In this document: piece by piece, positions 1 to 8,623 of the stretch
Numbering within the stretch: position 1 is the first letter of the stretch
How the letters are laid out: every line of letters begins with the position of its first letter
NCBI GenBank assembly: GCA_009377445.1
Contig: WHUA01000001.1
Location: 124,001-188,000 of the forward strand
Length of the DNA stretch: 64,000 nucleotides
Source of the DNA: Alphaproteobacteria bacterium
GTDB lineage: Bacteria; Pseudomonadota; Alphaproteobacteria; UBA8366
Direction: 5' to 3'
Position numbers and translations under genes: made by a program
The notes under the pieces: generated by a model
What the model was told of the DNA's origin: nothing
The model's database searches: none
Seen by the model: the letters and a program-made list of their open reading frames with translations, nothing else

Positions 1-54
1 GGCGATGCCATTGCCCATCTGTCCGGCGCCGATCACACCAATGGTCTTGATCAT
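1..54 (-). CDS. 3-hydroxyacyl-CoA (3-hydroxybutyryl-CoA) dehydrogenase, N-terminal fragment
   Basis: Only the first 18 residues lie in the window (MIKTIGVIGAGQMGNGIA); the rest runs off the left edge. The GxGxMG-type fingerprint right after the start is the NAD-binding Rossmann motif of the 3-hydroxyacyl-CoA dehydrogenase family. It lies 44 bases downstream of etfA on the same strand. The order etfB-etfA-hbd is common in alphaproteobacteria and links beta-oxidation or polyhydroxybutyrate-type metabolism to electron-transfer flavoprotein. The exact substrate cannot be judged from this fragment. Confidence 0.75.
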   Translation of the reverse strand, partial: MIKTIGVIGAGQMGNGIA

Positions 55-98
55 GCCCGTCACTCTTTCCGCAGTTGCTGCAGGGCGCGCTTCAGCGC

Positions 99-1031
99 CT
101 ATCCGAGTTCTTTTTCCAGCTCGGGCACGATCGTGAACAAATCGCCCACGATGCCGTAGTCCGCGACCTGGAAAATGGGCGCTTCCTCATCCTTGTTGAT
201 CGCGACGATGACCTTGCTGTCCTTCATGCCGGCCAGGTGCTGGATCGCGCCCGAGATGCCGACGGCGATGTACAGGTCCGGCGCCACGATCTTGCCGGTT
301 TGTCCGACTTGGTAGTCGTTGGGCACGAAGCCCGCGTCGACCGCCGCGCGCGACGCGCCGACGGCGGCGCCGAGCTTGTCGGCCACGCGTTCGAGCATGA
401 CGAAATTGGCGCCGCTCTGCATGCCGCGGCCGCCCGAAATGATGATGCGGGCCGCGGTCAGCTCCGGACGCTCGGACTTGGATATCTCGGACCCGACATA
501 GGTCGTCAGGCCGGGCGTCTCCGCCGCGCCGATCTTCTCCACCGGCGCGGAGCCGCCTTCGGCGGCGACCGGGTCGAAGGCCGTCGCGCGCACCGTCATG
601 ACCTTGACCGGGTCGGCGGACTGCACCGTGGCGATCGCATTGCCGGCGTAGATCGGCCGCTCGAAGGTGTCGTCGGATATCACGCCGACGATCTCGGAGA
701 TCTGCTGCACGTCGAGCGCGGCGGCGACGCGCGGCGTGACGTTCTTGCCCGAGGTCGTGGCCGGAACCAGGATGTGCGAATAGCCCGGCGCCAGCTTGAC
801 GATCAGCGGCGCGAGGTTCTCCGCGATGCCGTGCGCGTAGTCGGGGCCCTGGGCGACCAGCACCTTGGCGACGCCTTCGGCCTTGGCCGCGGCCTCGGCC
901 ACCTTGTCGCAGTTGTCGCCGGCGACCAGCAGATGAACGTCGCCCGACAGCTTCTTCGCCGCGGCGAGCGCGTTCAGCGTGGCGCCCTTGAGCTCGGAGT
1001 TATCGTGTTCGGCTAGGACCAGGCTCGTCAT
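99..1031 (-). CDS. etfA: Electron transfer flavoprotein alpha subunit
   Basis: 310-residue FAD-carrying subunit of electron transfer flavoprotein, which accepts electrons from acyl-CoA dehydrogenases and passes them to ETF-ubiquinone oxidoreductase. The N-terminal half ([10 protein letters not shown] onward) is the ETF alpha/beta fold. The C-terminal third carries the FAD-binding region with GRGMQSG near residue 200, the stretch [16 protein letters not shown] and the conserved VIVAINKD that follows it. Length is typical. The ATG chosen follows the etfB stop by two bases, so the pair is translationally coupled. A longer in-frame extension upstream is only a shadow of etfB. Confidence 0.95.
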   Translation of the reverse strand: MTSLVLAEHDNSELKGATLNALAAAKKLSGDVHLLVAGDNCDKVAEAAAKAEGVAKVLVAQGPDYAHGIAENLAPLIVKLAPGYSHILVPATTSGKNVTPRVAAALDVQQISEIVGVISDDTFERPIYAGNAIATVQSADPVKVMTVRATAFDPVAAEGGSAPVEKIGAAETPGLTTYVGSEISKSERPELTAARIIISGGRGMQSGANFVMLERVADKLGAAVGASRAAVDAGFVPNDYQVGQTGKIVAPDLYIAVGISGAIQHLAGMKDSKVIVAINKDEEAPIFQVADYGIVGDLFTIVPELEKELG

Positions 1032-1033
1032 GG

Positions 1034-1783
1034 TCAGATCACCTTCGCTTCGTTGCGCAGCTTGTTGACCAGTTCGGCCACGGTTTCCACCTTCACGCCC
1101 GCCTGCCGTTTCGGCGGCTCGACGACCTTCAGCGTCTTGAGCCTGGGATTGACGTCGACGCCCAGGTCCGCCGGCGTCGTGTTGTCGATCGGCTTCTTCT
1201 TCGCCTTCATGATATTGGGAAGCGATGCGTAGCGCGGCTCGTTGAGGCGAAGGTCGCTGGTGACGACCGCGGGCAGCGTGACCTTCAGCGTCTCGAGCCC
1301 GCCGTCGACTTCGCGCGTCACCTGCGCGCCGCCGTCGGCCAGCGTGATCTTCGAGGCGAAGGTCGCCTGGCTCCAGCCGAGCAGCGCGGCCAGCATCTGG
1401 CCGGTCTGGTTGGAGTCGTCGTCGATCGCCTGCTTGCCGACGATGACGAGGCCCGGCTTCTCGCGATCGACCAGCACCTTGAGGATCTTGGCGACCGCCA
1501 ACGGCTCGGCCGGCACGTCGGTCTGGACCAGGATGCCGCGGTCCGCGCCCATCGCCAGCGCGGTGCGGATCGTCTCCTGGCACTGCTGCGGGCCGACGGA
1601 AACCACGATGACTTCGCTCGCGGTTCCCGCTTCCTTCATGCGGATCGCTTCTTCGACGGAGATCTCGTCGAACGGGTTCATCGACATCTTGACGTTCGCT
1701 GTTTCGACGCCGGTCTGGTCCGCCTTCACGCGAATTTTGACGTTATAGTCGATGACGCGCTTGACGGGGACGAGGACCTTCAT
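1034..1783 (-). CDS. etfB: Electron transfer flavoprotein beta subunit
   Basis: 249-residue AMP-binding subunit of electron transfer flavoprotein. It begins [19 protein letters not shown], the usual ETF-beta start, and contains the family signature around VEEAIRMKE and [14 protein letters not shown]. It is the first gene of etfB-etfA-hbd, transcribed leftward. The 379-base gap upstream is mostly occupied by a dispersed repeat, so the promoter must lie close to the start or beyond the repeat. Its dehydrogenase partner may be the acyl-CoA dehydrogenase at 3679-5358. Confidence 0.95.
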   Translation of the reverse strand: MKVLVPVKRVIDYNVKIRVKADQTGVETANVKMSMNPFDEISVEEAIRMKEAGTASEVIVVSVGPQQCQETIRTALAMGADRGILVQTDVPAEPLAVAKILKVLVDREKPGLVIVGKQAIDDDSNQTGQMLAALLGWSQATFASKITLADGGAQVTREVDGGLETLKVTLPAVVTSDLRLNEPRYASLPNIMKAKKKPIDNTTPADLGVDVNPRLKTLKVVEPPKRQAGVKVETVAELVNKLRNEAKVI

Positions 1784-1954
1784 ACGCTCAATGCTCCCCT
1801 TGGATTTCCGCCTTGGGTTTTACGATGGATTCCGCCTCTTTTTGGGGTGGGGCTCAAGCCTTGTCAAGCAGAGGCGGCGAGCGGTCGCACCCGAGGCGGG
1901 CGCACCATAGGCGGAAGCATGCGGCAGGTCAAACGGCGGCGTCACACCCGGCAA

Positions 1955-2150
1955 CTGGAGGACTATCGCATTTGGTCGAGACGCCCAAGTATACCCTCTC
2001 CGCCGGAGTGGCGGAGAGGGTGGCGCGCGAAGCGTGCCGGGTGAGGTGTCGATCGAGCTGTTGGCCGTGCCAACCACCTCTCCCTGGCCCTCTCCGCCCA
2101 CGGGGCGGAGAGGGAAACGCGCCAACAATTTAAACGCAATAGTCCTCCCG
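1955..2150. repeat. Dispersed REP-like repeat with inverted termini
   Basis: The core at 1993-2121 opens with a hairpin (CTCTCCGCC, loop, GGCGGAGAG) and ends with a similar CTCTCCGCC...GGCGGAGAGGG motif. A second copy of the core lies at 22905-23076. Around the core at this site are imperfect 17-base inverted ends, CTGGAGGACTATCGCAT at 1955-1971 and its near complement at 2134-2150 (14 of 17 matching). No transposase is present, so this is a non-autonomous element. It fills the etfB-pduO intergenic gap (1784-2162). Confidence 0.75.
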
Positions 2151-2162
2151 GCAGCCAGAGGC

Positions 2163-2771
2163 TCACCGGTTCGCCCCGGGCACCCACAGCACGTCGGCCG
2201 CGCCCCGGTCGTTGGCGTGGCGCGCGAGCACGAACAGCAGGTCGGACAGGCGGTTGAGATAGACCACGACCTCGGGGTTGACCGGCTCGCTTGCGGCGAT
2301 CTCGGTGACCTCCCGCTCCGCCCGGCGGACCACGGTGCGCGCCTGATGCAGGAAGGCCGCGGCCGGCGTGCCGCCGGGCAGCACGAAGCTGGTCAGCGGC
2401 TGCAGGTCGCCGTTGATGGCGTCGATTTCCTGCTCCAGGCGCTTCGCCTGCTCGGCGCTGACCCGGAGCGCATCCGGCCGCCGCTGCTGCGTCAACGGAT
2501 TGCAGAGATCGGCGCCGGCGTCGAACAGGTCGTTCTGGATGCGCGACAGCATGACGTCATAGCGCTCCAACCGCTCCTTCGCCGCCCCGGCATCCAGGCC
2601 CGCCATCTCGCGCCCGAGCTCGGCCCGGGCGATGCCGATCACGGCGTTCGCCTCGTCGACGGTGCCGTAGGCGGCCACCCGCGGATCGTGCTTGGCGACG
2701 CGCGAGCCGTCGCCGAGCGAGGTCTCGCCCTTGTCGCCGCCGCCGGTGTAGATGCGCGTCAGGCGGACCAT
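2163..2771 (-). CDS. pduO: Cob(I)yrinic acid a,c-diamide / cob(I)alamin adenosyltransferase, PduO type
   Basis: 202-residue PduO-family enzyme that transfers the adenosyl group of ATP to cob(I)alamin to make adenosylcobalamin. The N-terminus carries the family ATP-binding signature (RIYTGGGDKGETSLGDG), followed by the helical bundle with YGTVDEANAVIG, and near the C-terminus ARTVVRRAERE and VVYLNRLSDLLFVLAR. Length is normal. It lies 13 bases after a small membrane protein gene. Adenosylcobalamin is the cofactor of ethylmalonyl-CoA and methylmalonyl-CoA mutases, which fits the methylsuccinyl-CoA dehydrogenase-like gene upstream. PduO, CobA and EutT types are unrelated; this is clearly PduO. 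Confidence 0.93.
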   Translation of the reverse strand: MVRLTRIYTGGGDKGETSLGDGSRVAKHDPRVAAYGTVDEANAVIGIARAELGREMAGLDAGAAKERLERYDVMLSRIQNDLFDAGADLCNPLTQQRRPDALRVSAEQAKRLEQEIDAINGDLQPLTSFVLPGGTPAAAFLHQARTVVRRAEREVTEIAASEPVNPEVVVYLNRLSDLLFVLARHANDRGAADVLWVPGANR

Positions 2772-2784
2772 CAGTCTTTGCCCC

Positions 2785-2985
2785 TCAGTCCTTGCCTATG
2801 ATCAGCATGAGGAGCGCGAAGATGGCGAGCGCCACCGCCTGGCAGATGATGCGCGCCCGCATCAGCTTGTTGGAGTTGCGGCGATTGAACTCACCGCCGC
2901 GCGCCATGCTGAAGAGGCCGACGAAGAGCACGCCGAGCGTGGCCGCCATGGCCAGGATCAGCAGGATGAAGCCGAATGTCGACAT
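2785..2985 (-). CDS. Twin transmembrane (HIG1-like) small protein
   Basis: 66-residue protein with two predicted membrane helices (about residues 4-26 and 46-63) separated by a basic loop containing RRNSNKLMRAR. This layout matches the HIG1/hypoxia-induced small inner-membrane family often found beside pduO and etf genes in alphaproteobacteria. I chose the ATG giving MSTFGFILLI; a longer form adds 14 polar residues without a better ribosome binding site. The function is unproven; family members are linked to respiratory complexes. Confidence 0.75.
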   Translation of the reverse strand: MSTFGFILLILAMAATLGVLFVGLFSMARGGEFNRRNSNKLMRARIICQAVALAIFALLMLIIGKD

Positions 2986-3033
2986 AGACGCGATATAGAT
3001 CGGTTTCCCCGCCCTGCATAGGGGCATTTCAAC

Positions 3034-3669
3034 TCAGTTGTCGCGCCGCGCGAGCGCGAGGCCGAGACCGGTGCACAGCAGCAGCGTTCCGGTGATGCCG
3101 TGCCGAACGCGCGCCCGTCCCGCATCCATGAGCGCCGGCCGCAACCGGCCGGCCAGCAGCGCATAGCCGGAATCGAGCAGAATGGCGATCAGCACGAATG
3201 ATACGCTCATCAGGGCGAGCTGCGGGCCGTGCGGCAATCCGGTATCGAGGAACTGGGGAAAGAAGGCGACGTAGAAGAAGATCGTCTTCGGATTGGTGAC
3301 CGCCACCAGCACGCCCTGCCCGAAGACGCCGCGGGCGGAGCGCATCGGCAGGGCGGCTTCGGCCGGCGGCGGGCGCAGCGCGAGCCGCCACTGCCGCAGG
3401 CCGAGATAGACGAGGTAGGCTACCCCGGCCCAGCGGATCCAGTGGACGAGATCGGCGACGACCGCGAGCACGGCGCCGAGCCCGAGCGCGCCCGCGGCGA
3501 CCAGCAGCGCGTTGCCGCTGCTCGTCCCCGCGACGGTCGCGAGCCCCGTCCGCGTGCCATAGGCGACACTGTTGGCGACCACCAGGGTCACGATCGGCCC
3601 CGGCAGCAGCACGAGCGCGGTGGCCGCGACGAGATAGCCTGCGAACAGGTCGGGATTGATGAAGCTCAT
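3034..3669 (-). CDS. LysE family amino-acid exporter
   Basis: 211-residue inner-membrane protein of the LysE/RhtB family. The N-terminus has the family signature (AATALVLLPGPIVTLVVANS), with the conserved GPI followed by GTRTGLATVAGTSSGN. About six hydrophobic segments are spread along it, and FFPQF follows the central region as in RhtB proteins. It starts 9 bases after the stop of the acyl-CoA dehydrogenase gene, so the two are probably co-transcribed leftward. The substrate is unknown; relatives export lysine, homoserine, threonine or leucine. Confidence 0.88.
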   Translation of the reverse strand: MSFINPDLFAGYLVAATALVLLPGPIVTLVVANSVAYGTRTGLATVAGTSSGNALLVAAGALGLGAVLAVVADLVHWIRWAGVAYLVYLGLRQWRLALRPPPAEAALPMRSARGVFGQGVLVAVTNPKTIFFYVAFFPQFLDTGLPHGPQLALMSVSFVLIAILLDSGYALLAGRLRPALMDAGRARVRHGITGTLLLCTGLGLALARRDN

Positions 3670-3678
3670 GGCGGGGTC

Positions 3679-5358
3679 CTAGTTGCGGCCGCCGATCAGG
3701 CCGCGGGCGATGATGTTGGATTGGATCTCGGCCGTCCCCTCGAAGATGTTGAGGATGCGCGCGTCGCACAGCACGCGGGATATGGGATATTCCACGGCAT
3801 AGCCGTTGCCGCCGTGGATCTGCACGGCGTTGTCGGCGTTCGACCACGCGGTGCGCGCCGCCAGCAGCTTCGCCATGCCGGCCTCGATATCGCAGCGGCG
3901 GCCCGAATCCTTCTGCCGTGCGGCAAAATAGCTGAGCTGGCGGGCGACCATCGTTTCCACCGCCATCCAGGCGATCTTTCCCGCGACGCGGGGAAAGGAT
4001 GCCAGCGGCTTGCCGAACTGGATGCGCTCCTGCGCATAGCGCAGCGCCAGCTCCAGCGCGTTCTGCGCGACGCCGACGGCGCGCGCCGCCGTCTGGATGC
4101 GGGCGGATTCGAAGGTCGCCATGAGCTGCTTGAAGCCCTCGCCCTCGGCTTCGCCCAGCAGATTCTCAGCCTTCACCGCGAAGCCGTCGAAACCGATCTC
4201 GTACTCCTTCATGCCGCGATAGCCGAGCACGCGGATCTCGCCGCCGCTCATGCCCTCGGCCGGGAAAGGATCGCCCTCCGTGCCGCGCGGCTTCTCCGCC
4301 AGGAACATCGAGAGGCCGCGGTAGCCGGGCTCGTTCGGGTTGGTGCGCGCGAGAAGCGTCATCAGGTCGCTGCGCGCGCCATGGGTGATCCAGGTCTTGT
4401 TGCCGAAGATGCGGTAGACCCCGCCGTCGCGCTCGGCGCGGGTGCGTAGGCTGCCGAGATCGGAGCCGGTGTTGGGCTCGGTGAACACCGCCGTCGGCAG
4501 GATCTCGCCCGACGCGATGCGCGGCAGCCAGGATTTCTTCTGCGCTTCGGTCCCGCCGAGGCGGATCAGCTCGGCGGCGATCTCCGATCGGGTGCCCAGC
4601 GAGCCGACCCCGATACAGCCGCGGCTAAGCTCCTCGGTGACGACGCACATCGCCATCTTGCCCATGCCGAGCCCGCCATAGGCTTCCGGCACGGTGAGGC
4701 CGAACACGCCGAGCGCCGACAGCTCCTCGATCAGCGGCAGCGGGATGAGAACGTCCCGGATGTGCCATTCCTGGCAGAAGGGCGCGATCTTCTCGTCGGC
4801 GAAGCGGCGGAACTGATCCTGCATCAGCACGAGGAACTCGTCGTCGAGCGCTGCCTCGGCGGCTTCGCCGTCGCCCAGCAGCGCCGCGATGCGCTGGCGC
4901 ACCGCCGGCCCGTTGCCGAGTCGGCTGAGCGTCTTCACCGCGTCGCAGCGGAAGTCGCGCAAGTCCTTTTCGGAGACGCCGAGCGCATCCGGGCGGACGA
5001 TCTCGCCCTGGCTCATCGCGATGCCGCCTGCGAGCTGGTGGAGGTATTCGCCGTAGGCCGCTTGCAGCATCAGCGATTCGAGCGGGCCGAGCCGCCCCGC
5101 CGCCTGACAGCGCTCCGCCCAGCCGAGCATCTGGCGAAGCGCTTCCACATAGGTGGCGAACCAGGCGTAGCCGTGCGCCGCGAACTGATCGCGCTCGAGA
5201 AATTCGGCATTAATACGGCCGTCCGGCGCGACCCGCGCGGTCACGGCCGCCCGCACCTGCGCCGCCAATGCATCGGCGGCGCCGAGCGCCGAGCGGCAGA
5301 GCGCCAGGAGATCGGGAAGCAGCGTCGCGTCTTCCGCCCCGGTGGCCGCCTGTGTCAT
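3679..5358 (-). CDS. mcd: Acyl-CoA dehydrogenase with N-terminal extension, probable methylsuccinyl-CoA dehydrogenase
   Basis: 559-residue flavoprotein. Residues from about 190 form a standard acyl-CoA dehydrogenase: TEELSRGCIGVGSLG, FTEPNTGSDLGSLRT, TWITHGARSDL and the C-terminal IFEGTAEIQSN, which holds the likely catalytic glutamate. About 180 residues precede it, including GGIAMSQGEIVRP; this long extension with that motif is what I remember of methylsuccinyl-CoA dehydrogenase (ethylmalonyl-CoA pathway). Nearby etfAB and a B12 adenosyltransferase fit. The ATG giving MTQAATG was chosen; upstream sequence is Arg-rich and looks non-coding. Family membership is certain, the specific substrate is inference. 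Confidence 0.7.
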   Translation of the reverse strand: MTQAATGAEDATLLPDLLALCRSALGAADALAAQVRAAVTARVAPDGRINAEFLERDQFAAHGYAWFATYVEALRQMLGWAERCQAAGRLGPLESLMLQAAYGEYLHQLAGGIAMSQGEIVRPDALGVSEKDLRDFRCDAVKTLSRLGNGPAVRQRIAALLGDGEAAEAALDDEFLVLMQDQFRRFADEKIAPFCQEWHIRDVLIPLPLIEELSALGVFGLTVPEAYGGLGMGKMAMCVVTEELSRGCIGVGSLGTRSEIAAELIRLGGTEAQKKSWLPRIASGEILPTAVFTEPNTGSDLGSLRTRAERDGGVYRIFGNKTWITHGARSDLMTLLARTNPNEPGYRGLSMFLAEKPRGTEGDPFPAEGMSGGEIRVLGYRGMKEYEIGFDGFAVKAENLLGEAEGEGFKQLMATFESARIQTAARAVGVAQNALELALRYAQERIQFGKPLASFPRVAGKIAWMAVETMVARQLSYFAARQKDSGRRCDIEAGMAKLLAARTAWSNADNAVQIHGGNGYAVEYPISRVLCDARILNIFEGTAEIQSNIIARGLIGGRN

Positions 5359-5753
5359 GCCGAGTCGCTCCCTGATCGCCGCCCCTGATCGCCGCCTCGC
5401 CGAAAGGAAACATATTCGCGGCCGGCGGACAACGCCCCCTCGTCCGGCTCGTGCGGATACCCCTTTCCGTCGCTTCGCCACTACCTCTTATGGCGAATCG
5501 GCGCGGGCCGGACCGGGAAAAATCCGCGAGACATCGGCCCCTTCGGCGCATTTTGCGCGGCGATCGCCACGGGAGGAGCGCCGCCCTCCCGCCCGACGGC
5601 GCCGGTCAAGCGGCGGCGCCACCCGCCGCGCCCCGAAAACCCGGCGCAGCCGGTCGGGAATGCGCCCCCGTCCCACTCAGCTAAACAACCATCGATTGTC
5701 AACGTAGGAAAAGAATCCGCCGACGGAAAAATTGGCGGCGACGCGGCGGGCGC
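5359..5753. other. Intergenic region, no gene recognised
   Basis: 395 bases between the acyl-CoA dehydrogenase start and the end of a small leftward gene. It is very GC-rich on the left and richer in A+T near 5685-5730, where a minus-strand TTGACA occurs without a convincing -10 at the right distance. Short open frames here have no ribosome binding site and Arg/Ala/Pro-rich translations. I see no RNA gene or clear terminator. Confidence 0.5.
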
Positions 5754-6023
5754 TCAGCCCTTGTTGCGTCCGTTGGAGCGGCCGCGCGGCTTGCGGTCGG
5801 CGAGAGCCAACCCTTCGCGGGAGCCGCCGTCGCCCGGCGAGCGGAACGGCAGGACCTTATTCTCGGCCGGGCTCGACTTGGCGGCGTTCACCACCGCCCG
5901 CGCCGCCGACCATTCCTTTGGCGAGGCAGCCGTTTCCTCTCGCGGTTGCACCGACGACGAGCCGCCGTGCTGCATCCGCGCGGAGCAGGCAGGGCGACGA
6001 TGGTAGATCCATAGATTGAACAT
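5754..6023 (-). CDS. Small basic hypothetical protein
   Basis: 89-residue predicted protein beginning MFNLWIYHRRP and ending in a basic, Gly/Arg-rich tail (RKPRGRSNGRNKG). It is supported by a strong ribosome binding site, GGAGG seven bases before the ATG, and by standing alone in an otherwise gene-free stretch. There is no recognised domain, signal peptide or membrane segment. The polar, Ser/Arg-rich composition suggests a disordered or nucleic-acid-associated protein if it is made. It may be a lineage-specific gene or spurious. Confidence 0.35.
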   Translation of the reverse strand: MFNLWIYHRRPACSARMQHGGSSSVQPREETAASPKEWSAARAVVNAAKSSPAENKVLPFRSPGDGGSREGLALADRKPRGRSNGRNKG

Positions 6024-6329
6024 GCTGGTGCCTCCGCTGCGGTTCTCGCCCTTTTCCAGTCACTGTAGAACGTGGCTGCGACCGGTCAAGCACCAAACAG
6101 GATGAAACCTACCAAGGCCGGCGACCATTGTACTTTCGGCCAGCCGGCACCCAACCGAAAGGGGTAGTGCGTTGGAATTAGGGAAAAAATCAGCTGAACG
6201 CCGCCGGATGCGCGAACCGGCCCCCGCCGCTGCCCGCGGCATCCCGGCGTCCGAAACCCCACCGGCCACAGGGACTTGGCCGCGGCCGGAAACGACGCCG
6301 CGTGGACTTCCAGAGCGGGATCGGCCACC
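6024..6329. other. Intergenic region, divergent promoter space
   Basis: 306 bases between two divergent genes. The portion at about 6090-6190 is less GC-rich than its surroundings and could hold promoters, but I found no convincing -35/-10 pair, palindrome or RNA gene. Confidence 0.4.
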
Positions 6330-7178
6330 ATGCCGTCAATGGACGATCTGCTGCTGCAATCCGCCCTGATTCCGCTTGCCGTAGCGGCCGTTGCCGCCGG
6401 TCTGCTGCGGCTCCTCGCCGGCTCGGCGCATGGCCCGGCGATGGCGGGTGCGGCAATCTGTCTCGCCTTTCTCACCGGCTATATCCTGATGGCCGGGGCG
6501 CCCGCGGTCTGGCCGCCATCGGCGGTCCAGAAGATCTTTTTCATCGCCGCCGCCGGTGGGATATTCGGTCTTTCGGTCGATCTTTCGCCCCGGGCGAGGC
6601 GCCTGACGGCGTTGGGCGCCCTGCTCGCACCGGCGCTCGCGCTCACCTGGCTCGGCTGGCCGCGCATCGTGAAGCTCGACTCGGCGGACATGGCGACTCT
6701 CCTGGTGGTTGCCGCCGCCGGCGCCGCCATACTGGCCGAGTTGCACGGCCGCAACGCCCAGCCCGCAGAATCCGCGGTCAAGCTGTCGATCGCCTCGGTC
6801 GCCCTGGCGGCGATCGCGCTGCTCGGCGCTTCCGCTTCCATGGCGCAGCTTTGCGGCGTGCTGGCCGCGTCGGCCGGCGGATTCGCGCTGTGGCTCTGGC
6901 CGAAACCGCGGCTACGCTTCGCGGCGTCGGCCCTGTTCGGCGGCGGCCTCGTCTTCGTCGCCTTGTTGGGATCGGTCGCGGTATTCTCGAACGCCTCGAA
7001 GCCCGCGCTCTGCCTGCTGCTGCCGGTCTTCTTCGCCGGCCGTGCGCTCGGCCGCGCCGATGCCGGGCTCCACAAGCTGGGCCACGCCGTCAAGCCGCCG
7101 CTGGTGGCGGCGATCGCCATGGTCCCGGCCGTCGCCGCGGTCGGCCTCGCCCGGTTGCTCGGGGGCAGCGCCTATTGA
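6330..7178 (+). CDS. Multispanning hypothetical membrane protein
   Basis: 282 residues, almost entirely hydrophobic Ala/Leu/Gly-rich helices, roughly eight to nine membrane segments, with short basic loops such as SPRARR and WPKPRLR. No transporter or enzyme motif is recognisable. The first in-frame ATG after the non-hydrophobic leader is used (MPSMDDLLLQ); a second ATG three codons on is equally possible. It is followed by an ACT protein and a Nudix hydrolase on the same strand with a 143-base gap. Its function is unknown. Confidence 0.6.
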   Translation: MPSMDDLLLQSALIPLAVAAVAAGLLRLLAGSAHGPAMAGAAICLAFLTGYILMAGAPAVWPPSAVQKIFFIAAAGGIFGLSVDLSPRARRLTALGALLAPALALTWLGWPRIVKLDSADMATLLVVAAAGAAILAELHGRNAQPAESAVKLSIASVALAAIALLGASASMAQLCGVLAASAGGFALWLWPKPRLRFAASALFGGGLVFVALLGSVAVFSNASKPALCLLLPVFFAGRALGRADAGLHKLGHAVKPPLVAAIAMVPAVAAVGLARLLGGSAY

Positions 7179-7321
7179 CCCTGCGGCGCCCGGTGCTATG
7201 GTTCCTGCGATGAAGACACGCCTTGGATATGGCCGTCGGGCACGAATTAGCGCCCCGGTCCCGCTACGGGATCGGGTTGCTCCGCCGTGCGCCGTCGGTC
7301 TTTCCATTCAAGGTGTGTCTC

Positions 7322-7621
7322 ATGTCCCGTCTCGCTGAACAGGCGTCTTCTCCGGACGCCGATCTTCGCGCAACCGCCCGCTTTTCCGTCTCGGCCGAGC
7401 CCTCGCCCGGCCTGATGCCGCGCGTACTCGAGCTGTTCGCCAAACGCGGCCTGGTTCCGGACGAGCTCCATGGCCGGCTCGCAGGCGGACGCCTGACCAT
7501 CGAGATCCGCGTCGACCGCATCGACCGGGCGCTCGCCGATTACATCGGACGCTGCCTGCGACAGGTCTATCTGGTGGAGCGCGTGCTGGTCGGCATGGAC
7601 GAGGGATGCGACGGCGCTTGA
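7322..7621 (+). CDS. ACT-domain protein resembling acetolactate synthase small subunit
   Basis: 99 residues. Residues about 20-95 have the pattern of a single ACT domain of the IlvM/IlvH type (ARFSVSAEPSPGLMPRVLELFAKRGLVP, a predicted beta-alpha-beta start, then LTIEIRVDRIDR and QVYLVERVLVG). ACT domains usually bind amino acids and regulate enzymes. No large acetolactate synthase subunit is adjacent; the next gene begins at the base after its stop. Function as a regulator of branched-chain amino-acid synthesis is possible but not shown. Confidence 0.6.
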   Translation: MSRLAEQASSPDADLRATARFSVSAEPSPGLMPRVLELFAKRGLVPDELHGRLAGGRLTIEIRVDRIDRALADYIGRCLRQVYLVERVLVGMDEGCDGA

Positions 7622-8509
7622 TTGCGCGCCGCGCCGAGGCTATCCACAGCGCAAATGGCCTATCTCGACCATGTCCGCGCCTGCAACGACTTCGATCCCG
7701 CCGGCTTCCGGCCCTTCCGGGCGGGCGCCGACCGGATTGGCTATGTGCGGCACGCGCTGGCGGACGAGCTGCGCCGCTGGCCCGGCGTCTTCCGGGTCGA
7801 GGAAGGATCGGTTTCGCTCCACCCCGGACTAGGGGATTTCGAGGCGCGCTCGCGGGCGGTTGACGCGCCACTGCGGCAGCTCGCGTCCGAAGGGCTGATC
7901 GAATCCTGGCGCGACGAGCCTTACCCGGTGACGCCCGACTGGCACAAGCCGCCGCTGATGCGAATCGAGCGCGCGGCCTGCCCGCATTTCGGCATCCGCG
8001 CCTTCGGCGTCCACCTCAACGGTTTCGTCCGGAAGCCGGACGGTGTCCACATGTGGATCGCGCGCCGCGCCTACGACAAGCCGACTTTTCCCGGCATGCT
8101 CGACAACATGGTGGCGGGCGGGCAGCCGCTCGGTATCGGCCTGATGGAAAACGTGATCAAGGAATGCGGCGAGGAAGCAGGCATTCCGAAGGAGATCGCC
8201 CGCAAGGCCGTGCCGGTCGGCATGATCTCCTACACCCACCAGCCGCCCGAGGGCTGCAAGCCCGACCAGATGTTCTGCTTCGACCTGGAGCTGCCCGAAG
8301 AATTCATGCCCCACGCCGCCGACGGCGAGGTCGCGGAGTTCTACCTCTGGCCGATCGGGAAGGTCGCCGACATCGTGCGCGAGACTTTCGAGTTCAAATT
8401 CAACTGCAATCTCGCGATCATCGATTTCCTGATCCGCCGCGGCGTCATCGCGCCGGACACGGAGCCGGATTACGCGGCGCTGGTGCACGGGTTGCGCGCA
8501 GGACAGTAG
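7622..8509 (+). CDS. Nudix hydrolase with N-terminal DUF4743 domain
   Basis: 295 residues. The N-terminal about 120 residues (HVRACNDFDPAGFRPF, then GYVRHALADELRRWP) match the DUF4743 domain found ahead of Nudix domains in thiamine-pyrophosphokinase-related proteins. The Nudix box follows: G-G-Q-P-L-G-I-G-L-M-E-N then KECGEEAGI, with Lys in place of the usual Arg of the REUXEE core but all key glutamates present. Likely substrates are nucleoside diphosphates or damaged thiamine diphosphate. The start is a TTG directly after the ACT gene stop; an ATG at 7655 is an alternative. Confidence 0.82.
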   Translation: MRAAPRLSTAQMAYLDHVRACNDFDPAGFRPFRAGADRIGYVRHALADELRRWPGVFRVEEGSVSLHPGLGDFEARSRAVDAPLRQLASEGLIESWRDEPYPVTPDWHKPPLMRIERAACPHFGIRAFGVHLNGFVRKPDGVHMWIARRAYDKPTFPGMLDNMVAGGQPLGIGLMENVIKECGEEAGIPKEIARKAVPVGMISYTHQPPEGCKPDQMFCFDLELPEEFMPHAADGEVAEFYLWPIGKVADIVRETFEFKFNCNLAIIDFLIRRGVIAPDTEPDYAALVHGLRAGQ

Positions 8510-8623
8510 GTTGCGGACGAGAACAACATACCCCAACTGAGCGACAGCGAGTGCAGGGAAGTCGACAAGAAGAAAGAGCAAGGAAGACGCTTGTGACCGC
8601 ATAACGGCTCCGGACGCTGGGCG

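Noticed and set aside
2163..3030. Cobalamin riboswitch upstream of pduO
   Set aside because: Only 13 bases separate pduO from the small membrane gene and no B12-box (GCCACTG) was seen there.
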